Assembly (NCBI RefSeq): GCF_042651565.1
Contig: NZ_JBHSDF010000003.1
Length of the DNA stretch: 64,000 nucleotides
DNA from: Salinispirillum marinum
Lineage (GTDB): Bacteria; Pseudomonadota; Gammaproteobacteria; Pseudomonadales; Natronospirillaceae
Direction: 5' to 3' (one strand)
Shown: positions 1 to 8,293 of the stretch, one piece after another
Position numbering within the stretch: position 1 is the first letter of the stretch
How the letters are laid out: the number at the start of each line of letters is the position of its first letter
The notes under the pieces: model-generated
Seen by the model: only the letters and a program-made list of their open reading frames with translations
The model's database searches: none
Told to the model about the DNA's origin: nothing
Made by a program: the position numbers and the translations under genes

Positions 1-1
1 T

Positions 2-577
2 TCCGTACAAGGGCAGGGTTTGCGCGTCACGCTCTTTGTGCTCACCACCCTGCTGTTGCTGGTGAGCTTTATGATCGGGCGCTTCATCACCGAATCCAAA
101 CTGGGCCGCGTGCTGGTGTCGATCCGCGATGCCGAAAGCAAAGCGCGCTTCATCGGCTACCGGGTGGAGCACTACAAGCTGTTTATCTTCGTGGTGTCCG
201 CTGTGCTGGCGGGTTTGGCAGGCGCGCTCTATGTCCCGCAAGTCGGCATCATCAACCCCGGCGAATTCGCACCGCTGAAAAGCATTGAAATTGTGGTGTG
301 GGTGGCTGTGGGTGGGCGCGGTTCGTTGATCGGCGCCGCGCTCGGTGCCATGGTAGTTAACTACGCCAAAACCTGGTTTACCAGCGCCTTGCCCGAAGTG
401 TGGCTGTTTTTCCTCGGCGGCTTGTTTGTGGTCTCCACGCTGTTCTTCCCGCAAGGGTTGATGGGCCTGATTCGCTCACTTCACAAACGCGCGCTGCACC
501 AGCGCTGGAGGCTGCGCCAAAAACCGCTAGTGGATGAACCCGAGTCATTGCCTCAGACTGTTACGGAGCGCTCATGA
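2..577 (+). CDS. urtC: Urea ABC transporter permease UrtC (3' part)
   Basis: This is the C-terminal 191 residues of an inner-membrane permease of the LivM/UrtC type, which with UrtB forms the channel of the UrtABCDE urea importer. The frame is already open at the left edge, so the in-frame TTG at position 20 is internal and the true start lies outside the window. Visible family features are the cytoplasmic loop with SKLGRVLVSIRDAESKARF, followed by IGYRVEHYKLF, a helix LAGLAGALYVPQVG and the segment VGGRGSLIGAALGAM. The charged tail (KPLVDEPESLPQTVTERS) is cytoplasmic. It overlaps urtD by ATGA, so translation is probably coupled. The assignment to urea rather than amino acids rests on the following UrtD/UrtE-like ATPases. 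Confidence 0.9.
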   Translation, partial: SVQGQGLRVTLFVLTTLLLLVSFMIGRFITESKLGRVLVSIRDAESKARFIGYRVEHYKLFIFVVSAVLAGLAGALYVPQVGIINPGEFAPLKSIEIVVWVAVGGRGSLIGAALGAMVVNYAKTWFTSALPEVWLFFLGGLFVVSTLFFPQGLMGLIRSLHKRALHQRWRLRQKPLVDEPESLPQTVTERS

Positions 578-1332
578 ACCCAAAACACATTGCGCAAGAC
601 TACCTGCTGTACGTCGACGGCGTGTCGGTGAGCTTTGACGGCTTTAAAGCCTTGAACAGCCTGTCGTTACTGGTGAAGCCCGGCGAAATGCGCGCCATTA
701 TCGGCCCCAACGGCGCGGGTAAAACCACCATGATGGACGTCATCACCGGCAAAACCCGCCCGGATTCCGGCACGGTGGTGTTCAACCAAACGGTCGATTT
801 GACCAAGCACGACGAAGCCACCATTGCCAACTTGGGCATTGGCCGCAAATTCCAAAAACCCACGGTGATTGAACCGCTGACCGTGTTTGAAAACCTCGAA
901 CTCGCCCTAGCCGGAAAACGCGGCGTATTTGCCGCGCTGACGCATCGGTTGAATGCCGACGAACAAGCGCGCATCGACGAGATATTGGAGCTGATTCGCC
1001 TAACCGACCAACGCGACAACCAATCGGGCGCACTCTCGCACGGACAAAAGCAATGGCTCGAAATCGGCATGTTGCTGATCAGTGAACCTAAATTGCTGCT
1101 GGTGGACGAACCCGCCGCCGGGATGACCGACGAAGAAACCATGCGCACCGCCGAACTGCTGAAAGAAATCAATAAAACGCGCACCGTGGTGGTAGTTGAG
1201 CACGACATGGACTTCATTCGCGCCCTGAACACCAAGGTCACCGTACTGCACGAAGGCCGCGTGTTGGCGGAAGGCTCGCTGGACACCGTGCAACAAAATC
1301 AACAGGTTATCGACGTTTACCTAGGGAGGTAG
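574..1332 (+). CDS. urtD: Urea ABC transporter ATP-binding protein UrtD
   Basis: A 252-residue ABC ATPase of the LivG/UrtD type that energises urea import together with UrtE. It shows Walker A GPNGAGKT (about residues 44-51), the signature LSHGQ (about 154-158), Walker B LLLVDEPAAGM and the switch histidine in VVVVEHDMDF. The SHGQKQWLEIGM form of the signature and EPAAGMT after Walker B are characteristic of UrtD. It starts inside the urtC stop (ATGA) and is followed after three bases by urtE, whose ribosome site (GGGAGGT) lies in the end of this gene. Length is normal for the family. Confidence 0.93.
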   Translation: MNPKHIAQDYLLYVDGVSVSFDGFKALNSLSLLVKPGEMRAIIGPNGAGKTTMMDVITGKTRPDSGTVVFNQTVDLTKHDEATIANLGIGRKFQKPTVIEPLTVFENLELALAGKRGVFAALTHRLNADEQARIDEILELIRLTDQRDNQSGALSHGQKQWLEIGMLLISEPKLLLVDEPAAGMTDEETMRTAELLKEINKTRTVVVVEHDMDFIRALNTKVTVLHEGRVLAEGSLDTVQQNQQVIDVYLGR

Positions 1333-1335
1333 CAC

Positions 1336-2046
1336 ATGGACACCAGCACCGCATTGGCCGCCACCAACATTGAACTGCGCTACGGCGCCAGCCAAGCCCT
1401 GTACGGCGTGGGCATTACCGCACAGGTTGGCCGCGTCACCTGTTTACTGGGCCGCAACGGCGTGGGTAAAACCTCCTTATTGCGCGCTATTTCAGGGCGT
1501 CACTTACCCTCCGCCGGGCAGATCACCTGGCAAGGCGAAGACATCACCCGCCTACCGCCGCAAGCGCGGGCGCAACGCGGCATCGCCTATGTACCACAAG
1601 GGCGCGAAATCTTCAGCCAGCTCACCGTTTTAGAAAACCTACAAACCGGCTTTGCCGTACTACCCCGCGAACAGCGCTCCGTACCCGGCGAAATTTACGA
1701 CCTTTTTCCCGTACTGCGCACCATGCTAAAACGACGCGGCGGCGACCTCAGCGGCGGCCAACAGCAGCAACTCGCCATTGCCCGCGCCCTAGTCACCCGC
1801 CCCAAACTGTTGATATTGGACGAACCCACCGAAGGCATTCAGCCTTCCATCATCAAAGACATCCAAGCCGTTATTGAACACCTGCGCCGCCAAGGCGACA
1901 TGGCGATATTGCTGGTGGAACAGTACTTCGACTTCGCCCACGCCCTCGCCGACGACTGGGCGGTGATGGATAGGGGCGAGATCGTATTGAGCGGCGACCG
2001 AAGCAGTATGGATGCTGAGGCGGTTAAGCAAGCGATGATGGTTTAA
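1336..2046 (+). CDS. urtE: Urea ABC transporter ATP-binding protein UrtE
   Basis: A 236-residue LivF/UrtE-type ABC ATPase, second nucleotide-binding subunit of the urea importer. It has Walker A GRNGVGKT (39-46), signature LSGGQQQQLAIARAL (about 138-152), Walker B LLILDEPTEGIQPSII and the switch region LLVEQYFDFA. The phrase EPTEGIQPSIIKDI is the usual UrtE hallmark. The start is well placed behind GGGAGGT at the end of urtD. It is the last gene of the operon in view; no urease or urease accessory gene follows, so the urea-degrading step must be encoded elsewhere or upstream of the window. Confidence 0.93.
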   Translation: MDTSTALAATNIELRYGASQALYGVGITAQVGRVTCLLGRNGVGKTSLLRAISGRHLPSAGQITWQGEDITRLPPQARAQRGIAYVPQGREIFSQLTVLENLQTGFAVLPREQRSVPGEIYDLFPVLRTMLKRRGGDLSGGQQQQLAIARALVTRPKLLILDEPTEGIQPSIIKDIQAVIEHLRRQGDMAILLVEQYFDFAHALADDWAVMDRGEIVLSGDRSSMDAEAVKQAMMV

Positions 2047-2351
2047 ATACTCGTCTGTTGTTTGTAGGGGTCGGGCACGACCGACCCGTCATACATCTCG
2101 TCATTTCCGCGCAGGCGGAAATCTAAACCCGCGCTCGTCCTATCCGATCAGCGGGCAATCGGTCTGGACTGGACGCGGGTTGTGACGAAGTCCTGTCGAA
2201 CGTTCAGCGTTAAGCGAGTGAATAAAAGTGTCAAAAACCGGTTTCTCCAATACCAATAACCTAAACCGTAAGCAGGTCGCTGGCCCACAGCATTAAAGAG
2301 GTATCAAGGGTCAGCCCTCTCCACAGGTCACAATTTTCAATATAAAACACT
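2047..2351. other. Gene-free stretch after urtE with two palindromes
   Basis: About 300 bases with no credible gene. Two hairpins lie at its left end. The first pairs GGGTCGG (2068-2074) with CCGACCC (2081-2087) and may end the urt transcript, although no run of T follows. The second pairs TTTCCGC (2104-2110) with GCGGAAA (2115-2121) and resembles the short extragenic palindromes of the TCATTCCCGC type that are scattered in many proteobacterial genomes. The remainder (2122-2351) separates urtE from the convergent dehydrogenase gene; I see no further signal in it. Confidence 0.5.
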
Positions 2352-3164
2352 TCAGCTTTTCATAAGGTCTTTAATCCCGCTTATGAATTCAGCATCACTC
2401 TGCAGTTTCCTTTTGTCCAGCAGATACTCTGCATCCAGACCTGCATGAAGGCGCAGCCTATCACTGGTGTCGTTGGCGGCAGCCCAAATCACCTTAGCAA
2501 CCACTTCGGGTTCAGAAGGGTTATTCGCAAGTTGACCAAACAGTCGCCCCATGGATTCAATAGTGGGTGCATACTCTGGTAGATTTTCGTCAATCGCAAA
2601 GTCAAAAGATCGGCCTCCGAAATCCGTTTTAATCATACCAGGCTCAACAATCTTTACCGTTATACCGAGAGGTTCAAGTTCGTAGTGGAGTGCTTCGGAT
2701 ATACCTTCGACAGCAAACTTGGTACCGTGGTAAAGGGATCCCAATGGGAATGTGACCTGTCCACCAATAGAAGAAATGTTAATGATGGTCCCGGAGCGGT
2801 TTTCTCGCATATGGGGCAGAATAGCCTTTGTCACGCTGAGTAAGCCGATGACATTGGTGTCAAATTGCCGCCTTATACGCTCCATTGAAAACGCTTCAAG
2901 TGCACCATAAGCGCCATAGCCAGCGTTGTTCAGGAGAGCATCAATTTTACCAAATTTAGAAATGCCCTCGGCAATAGCTGCATGTATTGAGTCTTCATCT
3001 GTAACATCCAGTCGAGTAACTAACGTATGGTTCAGCTCTGTTAAGTCTTTTTCTCCTGCTACATTTCGCATCGTTGCGACGACATTCCAACCCTTGGCTT
3101 GAAAATACTGAGCCGTCACCTTCCCAATACCCGAGGAAGCGCCCGTTATAAGAATCGTTTTCAT
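2352..3164 (-). CDS. Short-chain dehydrogenase/reductase (SDR)
   Basis: A 270-residue classical SDR, a soluble NAD(P)H-dependent oxidoreductase of unknown substrate. It has the cofactor-binding TGASSGIG (7-14), the structural NNAG (79-82), the catalytic serine in INISSIGG (about 131-132) and YHGTK (145-149), so the active site is complete. Its start overlaps the stop of the upstream SDR gene by ATGA, so the two are one operon on the minus strand. A divergent AraC-family regulator follows at 4226 and is the likely controller. GC content is visibly lower than in the urt genes, which suggests acquisition. Confidence 0.88.
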   Translation of the reverse strand: MKTILITGASSGIGKVTAQYFQAKGWNVVATMRNVAGEKDLTELNHTLVTRLDVTDEDSIHAAIAEGISKFGKIDALLNNAGYGAYGALEAFSMERIRRQFDTNVIGLLSVTKAILPHMRENRSGTIINISSIGGQVTFPLGSLYHGTKFAVEGISEALHYELEPLGITVKIVEPGMIKTDFGGRSFDFAIDENLPEYAPTIESMGRLFGQLANNPSEPEVVAKVIWAAANDTSDRLRLHAGLDAEYLLDKRKLQSDAEFISGIKDLMKS

Positions 3165-4045
3165 GATATTCCCGCCTCGGAATTTAAGTTAAGCATCTGT
3201 TCCATGCCAAAGTTGGTTAAAACCTTGCGGGTTACGTCGTGGAGAACCGCATTGTATCGTTCGATCTCTGGGCCTACGCCAACATAGTCAACAACCGTAC
3301 GAAACGGCTTGTCACCAAACGGTTTTCCAAGAAGGTTTACCACCGTCTCTGCAATTCGTTCTGGGCGCTGTTCAGATGTTGCTTTTAGCAATTCGGCCAA
3401 CCCTGTTTTAGACACGGCAGGCAACTCAGCAAACGTTCCGTATTCTGACTCTCGCGCCTCGTCTTTTGGTGTCACCATACCATCAAAAAATGCGGTTGGC
3501 ATCGCACCAGGTTCTAGGATACAGGATTCAATGCCAAAGCCTGAAAGCTCCGTTCGATAACATTCAACGATTGCCTCCAATGCCCATTTCGATGCTGAAT
3601 AAGTTCCGTAAAACGGCGTTGCAATCCTACCGATCAAACTTGATGTGTAGATTACCGTGCCTCGACCTTGTGCTCTAAGATGCGGCAACGCTGCCCGCAT
3701 GACCCGCTGAACGCCCAAAACATTCACATCGAAAACATGCATCATATCTTCAACTGACATAAGCTCTTGGATACCATAAGCGCCAATACCTGCATTGTTA
3801 AAAAGAACATCTAGTCCACCCAGTTGATCTATCGCCTTGCGAACACCCAGTTCAGTGCTGGCACTATCAGTTACGTCAAATTCAACGATCTTAACTCCCG
3901 ATGCTTCGAGCTCGGCAATGGTTGTCGCGTTGCGGCCATTGCGACTGCGAACGCTGCCTGCTACTGAGTAGCCTTTTTCTAAGAGCGCCAGAGCAGTGGG
4001 CTTCCCGAACCCTCCTGCGACACCTGTGATCAATACGTTTTTCAT
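3161..4045 (-). CDS. Short-chain dehydrogenase/reductase (SDR)
   Basis: A 294-residue SDR, first gene of the two-gene operon. The glycine motif is TGVAGGFG (7-14), followed by NNAG (83-86), a serine in IYTSSLIG (about 135-136) and YSASK (149-153). It is similar in plan to the downstream SDR but not a recent duplicate. A purine-rich TAGGTAG stretch precedes the ATG at a suitable distance. The pair SDR-SDR with a divergent AraC_N-type regulator is a common arrangement; the substrate cannot be read from sequence. Confidence 0.88.
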   Translation of the reverse strand: MKNVLITGVAGGFGKPTALALLEKGYSVAGSVRSRNGRNATTIAELEASGVKIVEFDVTDSASTELGVRKAIDQLGGLDVLFNNAGIGAYGIQELMSVEDMMHVFDVNVLGVQRVMRAALPHLRAQGRGTVIYTSSLIGRIATPFYGTYSASKWALEAIVECYRTELSGFGIESCILEPGAMPTAFFDGMVTPKDEARESEYGTFAELPAVSKTGLAELLKATSEQRPERIAETVVNLLGKPFGDKPFRTVVDYVGVGPEIERYNAVLHDVTRKVLTNFGMEQMLNLNSEAGIS

Positions 4046-4129
4046 ATTTTCTACCTAAATGAGAGACGAGAAGAAAATCGTCGTGCAAATACCATGTTAG
4101 TCTCTACACTCAATATATTATTGATAATA

Positions 4130-4156
4130 AGTCCAATATATTTGCCTAATAGTCCA
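4130..4156. promoter_or_regulatory. Direct repeats AGTCCA at 21-bp spacing
   Basis: The AT-rich divergent region between the SDR operon and the AraC-type gene contains AGTCCA at 4130-4135 and again at 4151-4156. The spacing is exactly 21 bases, two helical turns, which is the usual arrangement of half-sites bound by AraC-family proteins. Placement upstream of both genes fits an activator site. Binding is inferred, not shown. Confidence 0.35.
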
Positions 4157-4225
4157 GCGAAGTATATTTTTAATATATATCCTTTAAGCTACTGACATGG
4201 TTAACAAGAAAACAGAAGGTACGCA

Positions 4226-5116
4226 GTGACTGATCCCAAGCTATTAAATTGTGTCGGCGCATTCCTTGATAAAGCGAACATTCACAATGGCGGTTATCTT
4301 CATGAGCCAAGCGGAATTTATTTGCTACGCCATGAGCGACCATCTCACCTGGAAGCCAATGAATACCAACCTTTGATTTGCCTCGTACTGCAGGGGGCAA
4401 AGGAAGTCGGGACCAATACAAAACGAATAACCGTTCGGACTGGACAGTATCTTATTGTCAGCCACGCGCTACCGATCATATCTCGGATCACGGAAGCAAC
4501 GCGCTTAGAGCCATACATTGCACTTGTTTTTCCTGTCGACTTTGAGATTTTGCGGTCGTTTGCATCGGATTTACGGCCAACGTCCCAACAAGTTAATCCG
4601 GCCCGATTTTCAATCTCCTTGTGGGATGAGTCGGCCGGGATGCAAGATGCGTTATCGCGTTATCTCCAACAGTCGTCTAACAAAGAGGAGCGAAGACTTC
4701 TCGCACCCATCACCAAACGAGAAATTCATGCTCGCCTTTTGATAGGACCGCATGCCGACATGCTGCAAAAATTGATGTGGCATGAAAGTTCAGCCAGTCG
4801 CATTTTTCAGGCAACCCAAGAAATTCAGACCCATTTGACCAAAATGCTAGATGTGGGAGCATTAGCACAGCAGGTTGGCATGAGTAATTCAGCTTTTTTC
4901 GAACACTTCAAAGCCGTTACCGGAACTACCCCTCTTCAATATCAGAAAGATCTTCGTCTGTTACGCGCACGAGACGACCTGCAAACGACAAATGTCAGAG
5001 TGTCTGAAATAGCCTTTGGCGTTGGCTACGAGAGCTCTGCGCAGTTTTCGAGAGAATACGGCAGAAAGTTTGGGCGATCGCCCAGAGAAGAGAGGAAGGC
5101 TTACCAAATACTTTGA
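4226..5116 (+). CDS. AraC-family regulator with AraC_N domain
   Basis: A 296-residue cytoplasmic regulator. The first 190 residues match the AraC_N type of ligand domain (YLLRHERP, ICLVLQGAKEV, LIVSHALPI, ALVFPVDFEILRSF), and residues of about 195-295 form the two helix-turn-helix motifs (LAQQVGMSNSAFFEHFKAV and AFGVGYESSAQFSREYGRKF). The start is GTG, supported by GAAGGT six to ten bases upstream; there is no better ATG nearby. It is transcribed away from the two SDR genes, and regulators of this subfamily very often sit beside an SDR gene that they control. Confidence 0.88.
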   Translation: MTDPKLLNCVGAFLDKANIHNGGYLHEPSGIYLLRHERPSHLEANEYQPLICLVLQGAKEVGTNTKRITVRTGQYLIVSHALPIISRITEATRLEPYIALVFPVDFEILRSFASDLRPTSQQVNPARFSISLWDESAGMQDALSRYLQQSSNKEERRLLAPITKREIHARLLIGPHADMLQKLMWHESSASRIFQATQEIQTHLTKMLDVGALAQQVGMSNSAFFEHFKAVTGTTPLQYQKDLRLLRARDDLQTTNVRVSEIAFGVGYESSAQFSREYGRKFGRSPREERKAYQIL

Positions 5117-5229
5117 CGTTTACTTGAGATCGGAGATTAGGCCATACTCCGTTAAAGTCGACCGCAATGCCTTAACTCCGCCACGGAGCGTTGTGTCGAC
5201 CGCTTTCATCAAAAAAGAAAGAGCCCGCC

Positions 5230-5595
5230 ATGACATTCGATGAATACAATGATTTTTGCCGTTCGCTTCCGGCCACAACTTACGTTGTGCAGTGGGGTGG
5301 CGCTCATGTGTGGAAGGTGGGCGGAAAAGTATTTGCCATTGGCGGTTGGGGGAAAACGGACAAGCCTGCTTTTTCGTTTAAAACGTCGGAGTTAGATTTC
5401 GAGATCTTGCGCGATGAACCGGGATACCGGCCTGCCCCTTATCTGGCTTCGCGGGGTATGAAGTGGATTCAGCAATACGATGTGCCAGAAGACGCCCACG
5501 AGTTGCTTGAATACTACCTTAAGGAGTCCTACCGTTTGGTGTCTTTGGGGTTAACGAAAAAGCTACAACGGGAGCTTGGCCTGAACCAAGCCTAG
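5230..5595 (+). CDS. MmcQ/YjbR family (DUF419) DNA-binding-like protein
   Basis: A 121-residue protein of the MmcQ/YjbR family, which has a CyaY-like or cysteine-free DNA-binding-like fold and no settled function. Typical family phrases are MTFDEYNDFCRSLPAT, HVWKVGGKVFAIGGW, FSFKTSELDFEIL, PGYRPAPYLASRGMKWI and the C-terminal SYRLVSLGLTKKLQREL. An in-frame ATG at 5191 would add 13 residues with no family similarity; the ATG at 5230 is chosen because the family's conserved start begins there and AAAGAG lies in front. It stands alone between the AraC-type gene and the convergent regulator. Confidence 0.85.
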   Translation: MTFDEYNDFCRSLPATTYVVQWGGAHVWKVGGKVFAIGGWGKTDKPAFSFKTSELDFEILRDEPGYRPAPYLASRGMKWIQQYDVPEDAHELLEYYLKESYRLVSLGLTKKLQRELGLNQA

Positions 5596-5609
5596 CTTGG
5601 GTGTCACGC

Positions 5610-6062
5610 TTATTCAGGTTCATCACAATCCGTCGCCACATACTCCCCAAACTTGAGTGCCTCGCGGGGTTCCAAGTACCCATCGGGGCGTTTGGTGGCG
5701 CGCAGATGTTGGTAGATGGCGACCATGACTTTCATTTGTTGTTCGCTGTCGGTAGACAGTGTGTCTAAATGCAATATATCCCGCGTGGCGGTCATCGCCA
5801 TATCCAGCGCTTTTAAATCCACCACTTCGGCTTGCCGATACAGGTAGCCATGCCCGGTGGCGAGCCATTCCAACGAGACATTGGCGCGCTGGGCAATTTG
5901 GTTCGCTTTGCTGAGGCTGGGTTCGGAACCGGCGAGGTATTTGCGGATCAGGCTTTCGCTCAGGCCAACTTTGCGTGCGAAGGCGCTGGTGGTCTGCGTT
6001 CCGATGAGGTCACGTAAGCGGTCGGAGAATGCTGTGTCGGTTGTGTGTGCTTGGTCTGTCAT
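5610..6062 (-). CDS. Cro/CI-type helix-turn-helix regulator
   Basis: A 150-residue XRE-family protein. Residues of about 12-70 form the DNA-binding domain (FSDRLRDLIG, TSAFARKVGLSESLIRKYLAG, LSKANQIAQRANVSLEWLATG), as in phage CI-like repressors. No S24 peptidase domain follows; the C-terminal half is helical and acidic with no motif I recognise. It faces away from the P450 cluster and shares a 270-base divergent region with two inverted repeats, so it may control itself and perhaps the P450 operon. That target is an inference from position only. Confidence 0.8.
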   Translation of the reverse strand: MTDQAHTTDTAFSDRLRDLIGTQTTSAFARKVGLSESLIRKYLAGSEPSLSKANQIAQRANVSLEWLATGHGYLYRQAEVVDLKALDMAMTATRDILHLDTLSTDSEQQMKVMVAIYQHLRATKRPDGYLEPREALKFGEYVATDCDEPE

Positions 6063-6133
6063 GGGCGCTGGTTAGGACATGGACAATGCGCGATACCTTA
6101 CTCCAATTTTTGACCCGCGAGTAGTGCTCAGGC

Positions 6134-6187
6134 GGGCGGTTCGTGAACCACCCCTACGGTGACTCTATATCTCTGTTCAAATATAGA
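6134..6187. promoter_or_regulatory. Two inverted repeats between XRE gene and P450 gene
   Basis: The divergent region holds GGG-C-GGTTC-GT-GAACC-A-CCC (6134-6153), a near-perfect palindrome, and TCTATAT (6164-6170) paired with ATATAGA (6181-6187) across ten bases. Both lie about 70-120 bases upstream of the regulator gene start and 150-200 bases upstream of the P450 start. They are candidates for operators of the XRE protein. The rest of 6063-6336 shows no gene. Confidence 0.4.
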
Positions 6188-6336
6188 CTTTGGTCAAAAA
6201 GTGTCCGCTCTTGATTGTCGAATGTCGAAAATGGCGCTAGAGTGAACCGTTAAGGACAGTGGCATAGCGCTTTTTGGTTTTCATGCCTTGCTGATTCAAT
6301 AAGATGCCCGTTAGTGGTCAAGGAGTAGCCCGTCAC

Positions 6337-7569
6337 ATGAATACAACGGTTCTGGACCCAGCAGATATGCCTGCCTCTTTCAGCGGCCCCAGCAATCCGT
6401 ACAAATTGCGCCGTCAACATTGGTGGTTTGCCCTTTTGCGTACCTTTAGCCCAGCGTTCACGACTCGGCAGGGTATCGTGATGGTGACGCGTTTTCAGGA
6501 TGTCGAAGAAGTATTGCGGCGGCATGACGATTTCGATGTGCCTTACCAACGCCGCGTCAGTGTGGTAACCAATAACGGCCAATTCTTCCTCGGCATGCGC
6601 AATTCGCCGCGCTATGAAAGTGATATCGCGCAAATGCGTCTGGCGATGCGCCGCGAAGATTTAGACCAGCGTATTCGTCCTTTTGTGCTACAAAACAGTC
6701 ATCAAGTGGTGAATACCGCTAACGGCGAGCTGGACGCTGTAGCCGACCTCGCCCGATTAGTGCCCGCGCGACTGATGATCCATTACCTTGGCCTTTTGGG
6801 GATGGATGCGCAGCAACTGAGTGATTGGTCACACAGCCTGTTTCATTATTTGTTTGTGCCGGGAATTTCCGCCGACAAAGAACGGCAAGCCATTCAAGAT
6901 GCCACGCTGCTGCGCGCCTACCTCGATAGCCTCATTGAACAGCGGTTGCGGCAACGTCAGTTAAACGATGATGTGATTGGCCGCCTCCTCAGCCTGCATC
7001 TGGCCGGGCAACCTAATTTAGCGCCGGATGCTATTCGCAACAACATCATGGGTATTTTGGTGGGCGCCATTACGCCCACAGCCAAAAGCGTCGCCTTGGC
7101 GTTGGACTTCTTGCTTAGCCACCCCGAAGCGTTGGCCTTGGCCCAAGGTGCGGCAATGGATGAAGACCTGCCCCGGCTCAACCGCATTCTCCGCGAGGCG
7201 TTACGACACAACCCCTTTGCGCCGGGCATCTATCGTGTGGCGCGGCATGACTTAACCTTACGATCCAGTGCATGGCGTAAGAAAACCATCAAAGCCGGAC
7301 AGCGTGTGTTGGCCGTGACCCAGTCAGCCATGTGGGACCGCCGAGTGGTGAAGTCGCCCGCAAAATTCGACCCCAATCGACCCAACCATATTTTCCTTGA
7401 TTACGGCTTGGGTCTGCACGCCTGCTTTGGGCAATACATTAACGATATTCAAATGGCCGCGCTCTTGTTGCCCGTGTTGCAACAGTCAGGATTACGCAGA
7501 GCGGCTGGAGAAATGTTGCGCAGCGATGAGGCTTTTCCTGTGCACCTTAGAGTGGAGTTCAACGTTTAA
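6337..7569 (+). CDS. Cytochrome P450
   Basis: A 410-residue soluble P450-like monooxygenase or peroxygenase. It carries the K-helix ExxR (E287-A-L-R290) and the haem loop YGLGLHACFGQ with the thiolate cysteine at C363; the first residue of the loop is Tyr instead of the usual Phe. The I-helix region reads GILVGAITPTAKS, lacking the classic AGxxT, which may point to unusual oxygen chemistry or a peroxygenase-like role. The ATG at 6337 is preferred over 6304 because AAGGAG lies 11 bases upstream of it. No ferredoxin or reductase gene is adjacent. It is the first gene of a four-gene operon ending in a DyP-type peroxidase. The substrate is unknown. Confidence 0.85.
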   Translation: MNTTVLDPADMPASFSGPSNPYKLRRQHWWFALLRTFSPAFTTRQGIVMVTRFQDVEEVLRRHDDFDVPYQRRVSVVTNNGQFFLGMRNSPRYESDIAQMRLAMRREDLDQRIRPFVLQNSHQVVNTANGELDAVADLARLVPARLMIHYLGLLGMDAQQLSDWSHSLFHYLFVPGISADKERQAIQDATLLRAYLDSLIEQRLRQRQLNDDVIGRLLSLHLAGQPNLAPDAIRNNIMGILVGAITPTAKSVALALDFLLSHPEALALAQGAAMDEDLPRLNRILREALRHNPFAPGIYRVARHDLTLRSSAWRKKTIKAGQRVLAVTQSAMWDRRVVKSPAKFDPNRPNHIFLDYGLGLHACFGQYINDIQMAALLLPVLQQSGLRRAAGEMLRSDEAFPVHLRVEFNV

Positions 7570-7597
7570 ATTTAGCGCACAATAAAAGGAGTGTTAC

Positions 7598-8293
7598 ATG
7601 TCAAACATCGCTGGGAAGGCTTATGCCATGAATGTGATCACGCCGCTGAAACCCATGCAAACCTGGGTAACGCGGGCCATTCACTGGTTGGCCGGTACGC
7701 GTCTATTCAGCAGTAAGTTACGCGGTTTAATCACCCTCTCACTGATCCATTATGCCGGTTGGGCTGTCCTCGGTCGTAAGCATTTTCCGGTGTTACACGC
7801 CGAGCAGCCTCGCGAAAGACTGACCTACAGCTACTATCTGTTTTTTAGCAACTTTAATGGCAGCTGGGAGCAATACGTGGATTCGTTTTCCACGGCCATA
7901 CCCTCCGGTTTGGATTTGCTCTGGTACAAGAACATTGGCTACCCCAAATCTGTACCCCGCACCCCCTTTCACGAATACATTTTGCACAACCAAATTTGGA
8001 CCGACCACTACTACAGCGCCTATCCCCTTGCCGCCAGTAACGATGTGAAAGCGGCCTGCCGTTTAAAGCCGCGCATTATCACCCTAGCGGAGCAGGCCAA
8101 AACGGCCACAGCGGAAGAATTCACCGCTTTGTATGAAAAGATGCTGACCGAGTGCCAAGAAGACTTGGGCCTGGTCGCGGAAACACCGATAGTCTCATTA
8201 GCAAGTCAGGCCGTACAGGAACGCAAACGCTTGGAACGACAATGGCGGCGGGCAGGGCGCAATACCGTCGAAGGAGCGTATCACCATGGCTGA
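7598..8293 (+). CDS. Uncharacterised protein of the P450/DyP cluster
   Basis: A 231-residue protein that I cannot assign to a named family. Its middle contains LTYSYYLFFSNFNGSWEQY, VDSFSTAIPSGLDLLWYKN and GYPKSVPRTPFHEYI; the strand plus SNF-G pattern recalls the ferredoxin-like alpha/beta half domains of DyP and EthD-like proteins. The N-terminal 60 residues are basic with two moderately hydrophobic stretches (TWVTRAIHWLAG, LITLSLIHYAGWAVLG) that could associate with a membrane. AAAGGAG stands seven bases before the ATG. The stop overlaps the next gene by eight bases, so the products are probably made together. Function is unknown; a partner of the P450 or peroxidase is a guess from context. 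Confidence 0.7.
   Translation: MSNIAGKAYAMNVITPLKPMQTWVTRAIHWLAGTRLFSSKLRGLITLSLIHYAGWAVLGRKHFPVLHAEQPRERLTYSYYLFFSNFNGSWEQYVDSFSTAIPSGLDLLWYKNIGYPKSVPRTPFHEYILHNQIWTDHYYSAYPLAASNDVKAACRLKPRIITLAEQAKTATAEEFTALYEKMLTECQEDLGLVAETPIVSLASQAVQERKRLERQWRRAGRNTVEGAYHHG

Noticed and set aside
600..1286. Long open frame on the minus strand opposite urtD
   Set aside because: It is the antisense shadow of a clear ABC ATPase gene, is rich in Ser/Arg and has no domain.
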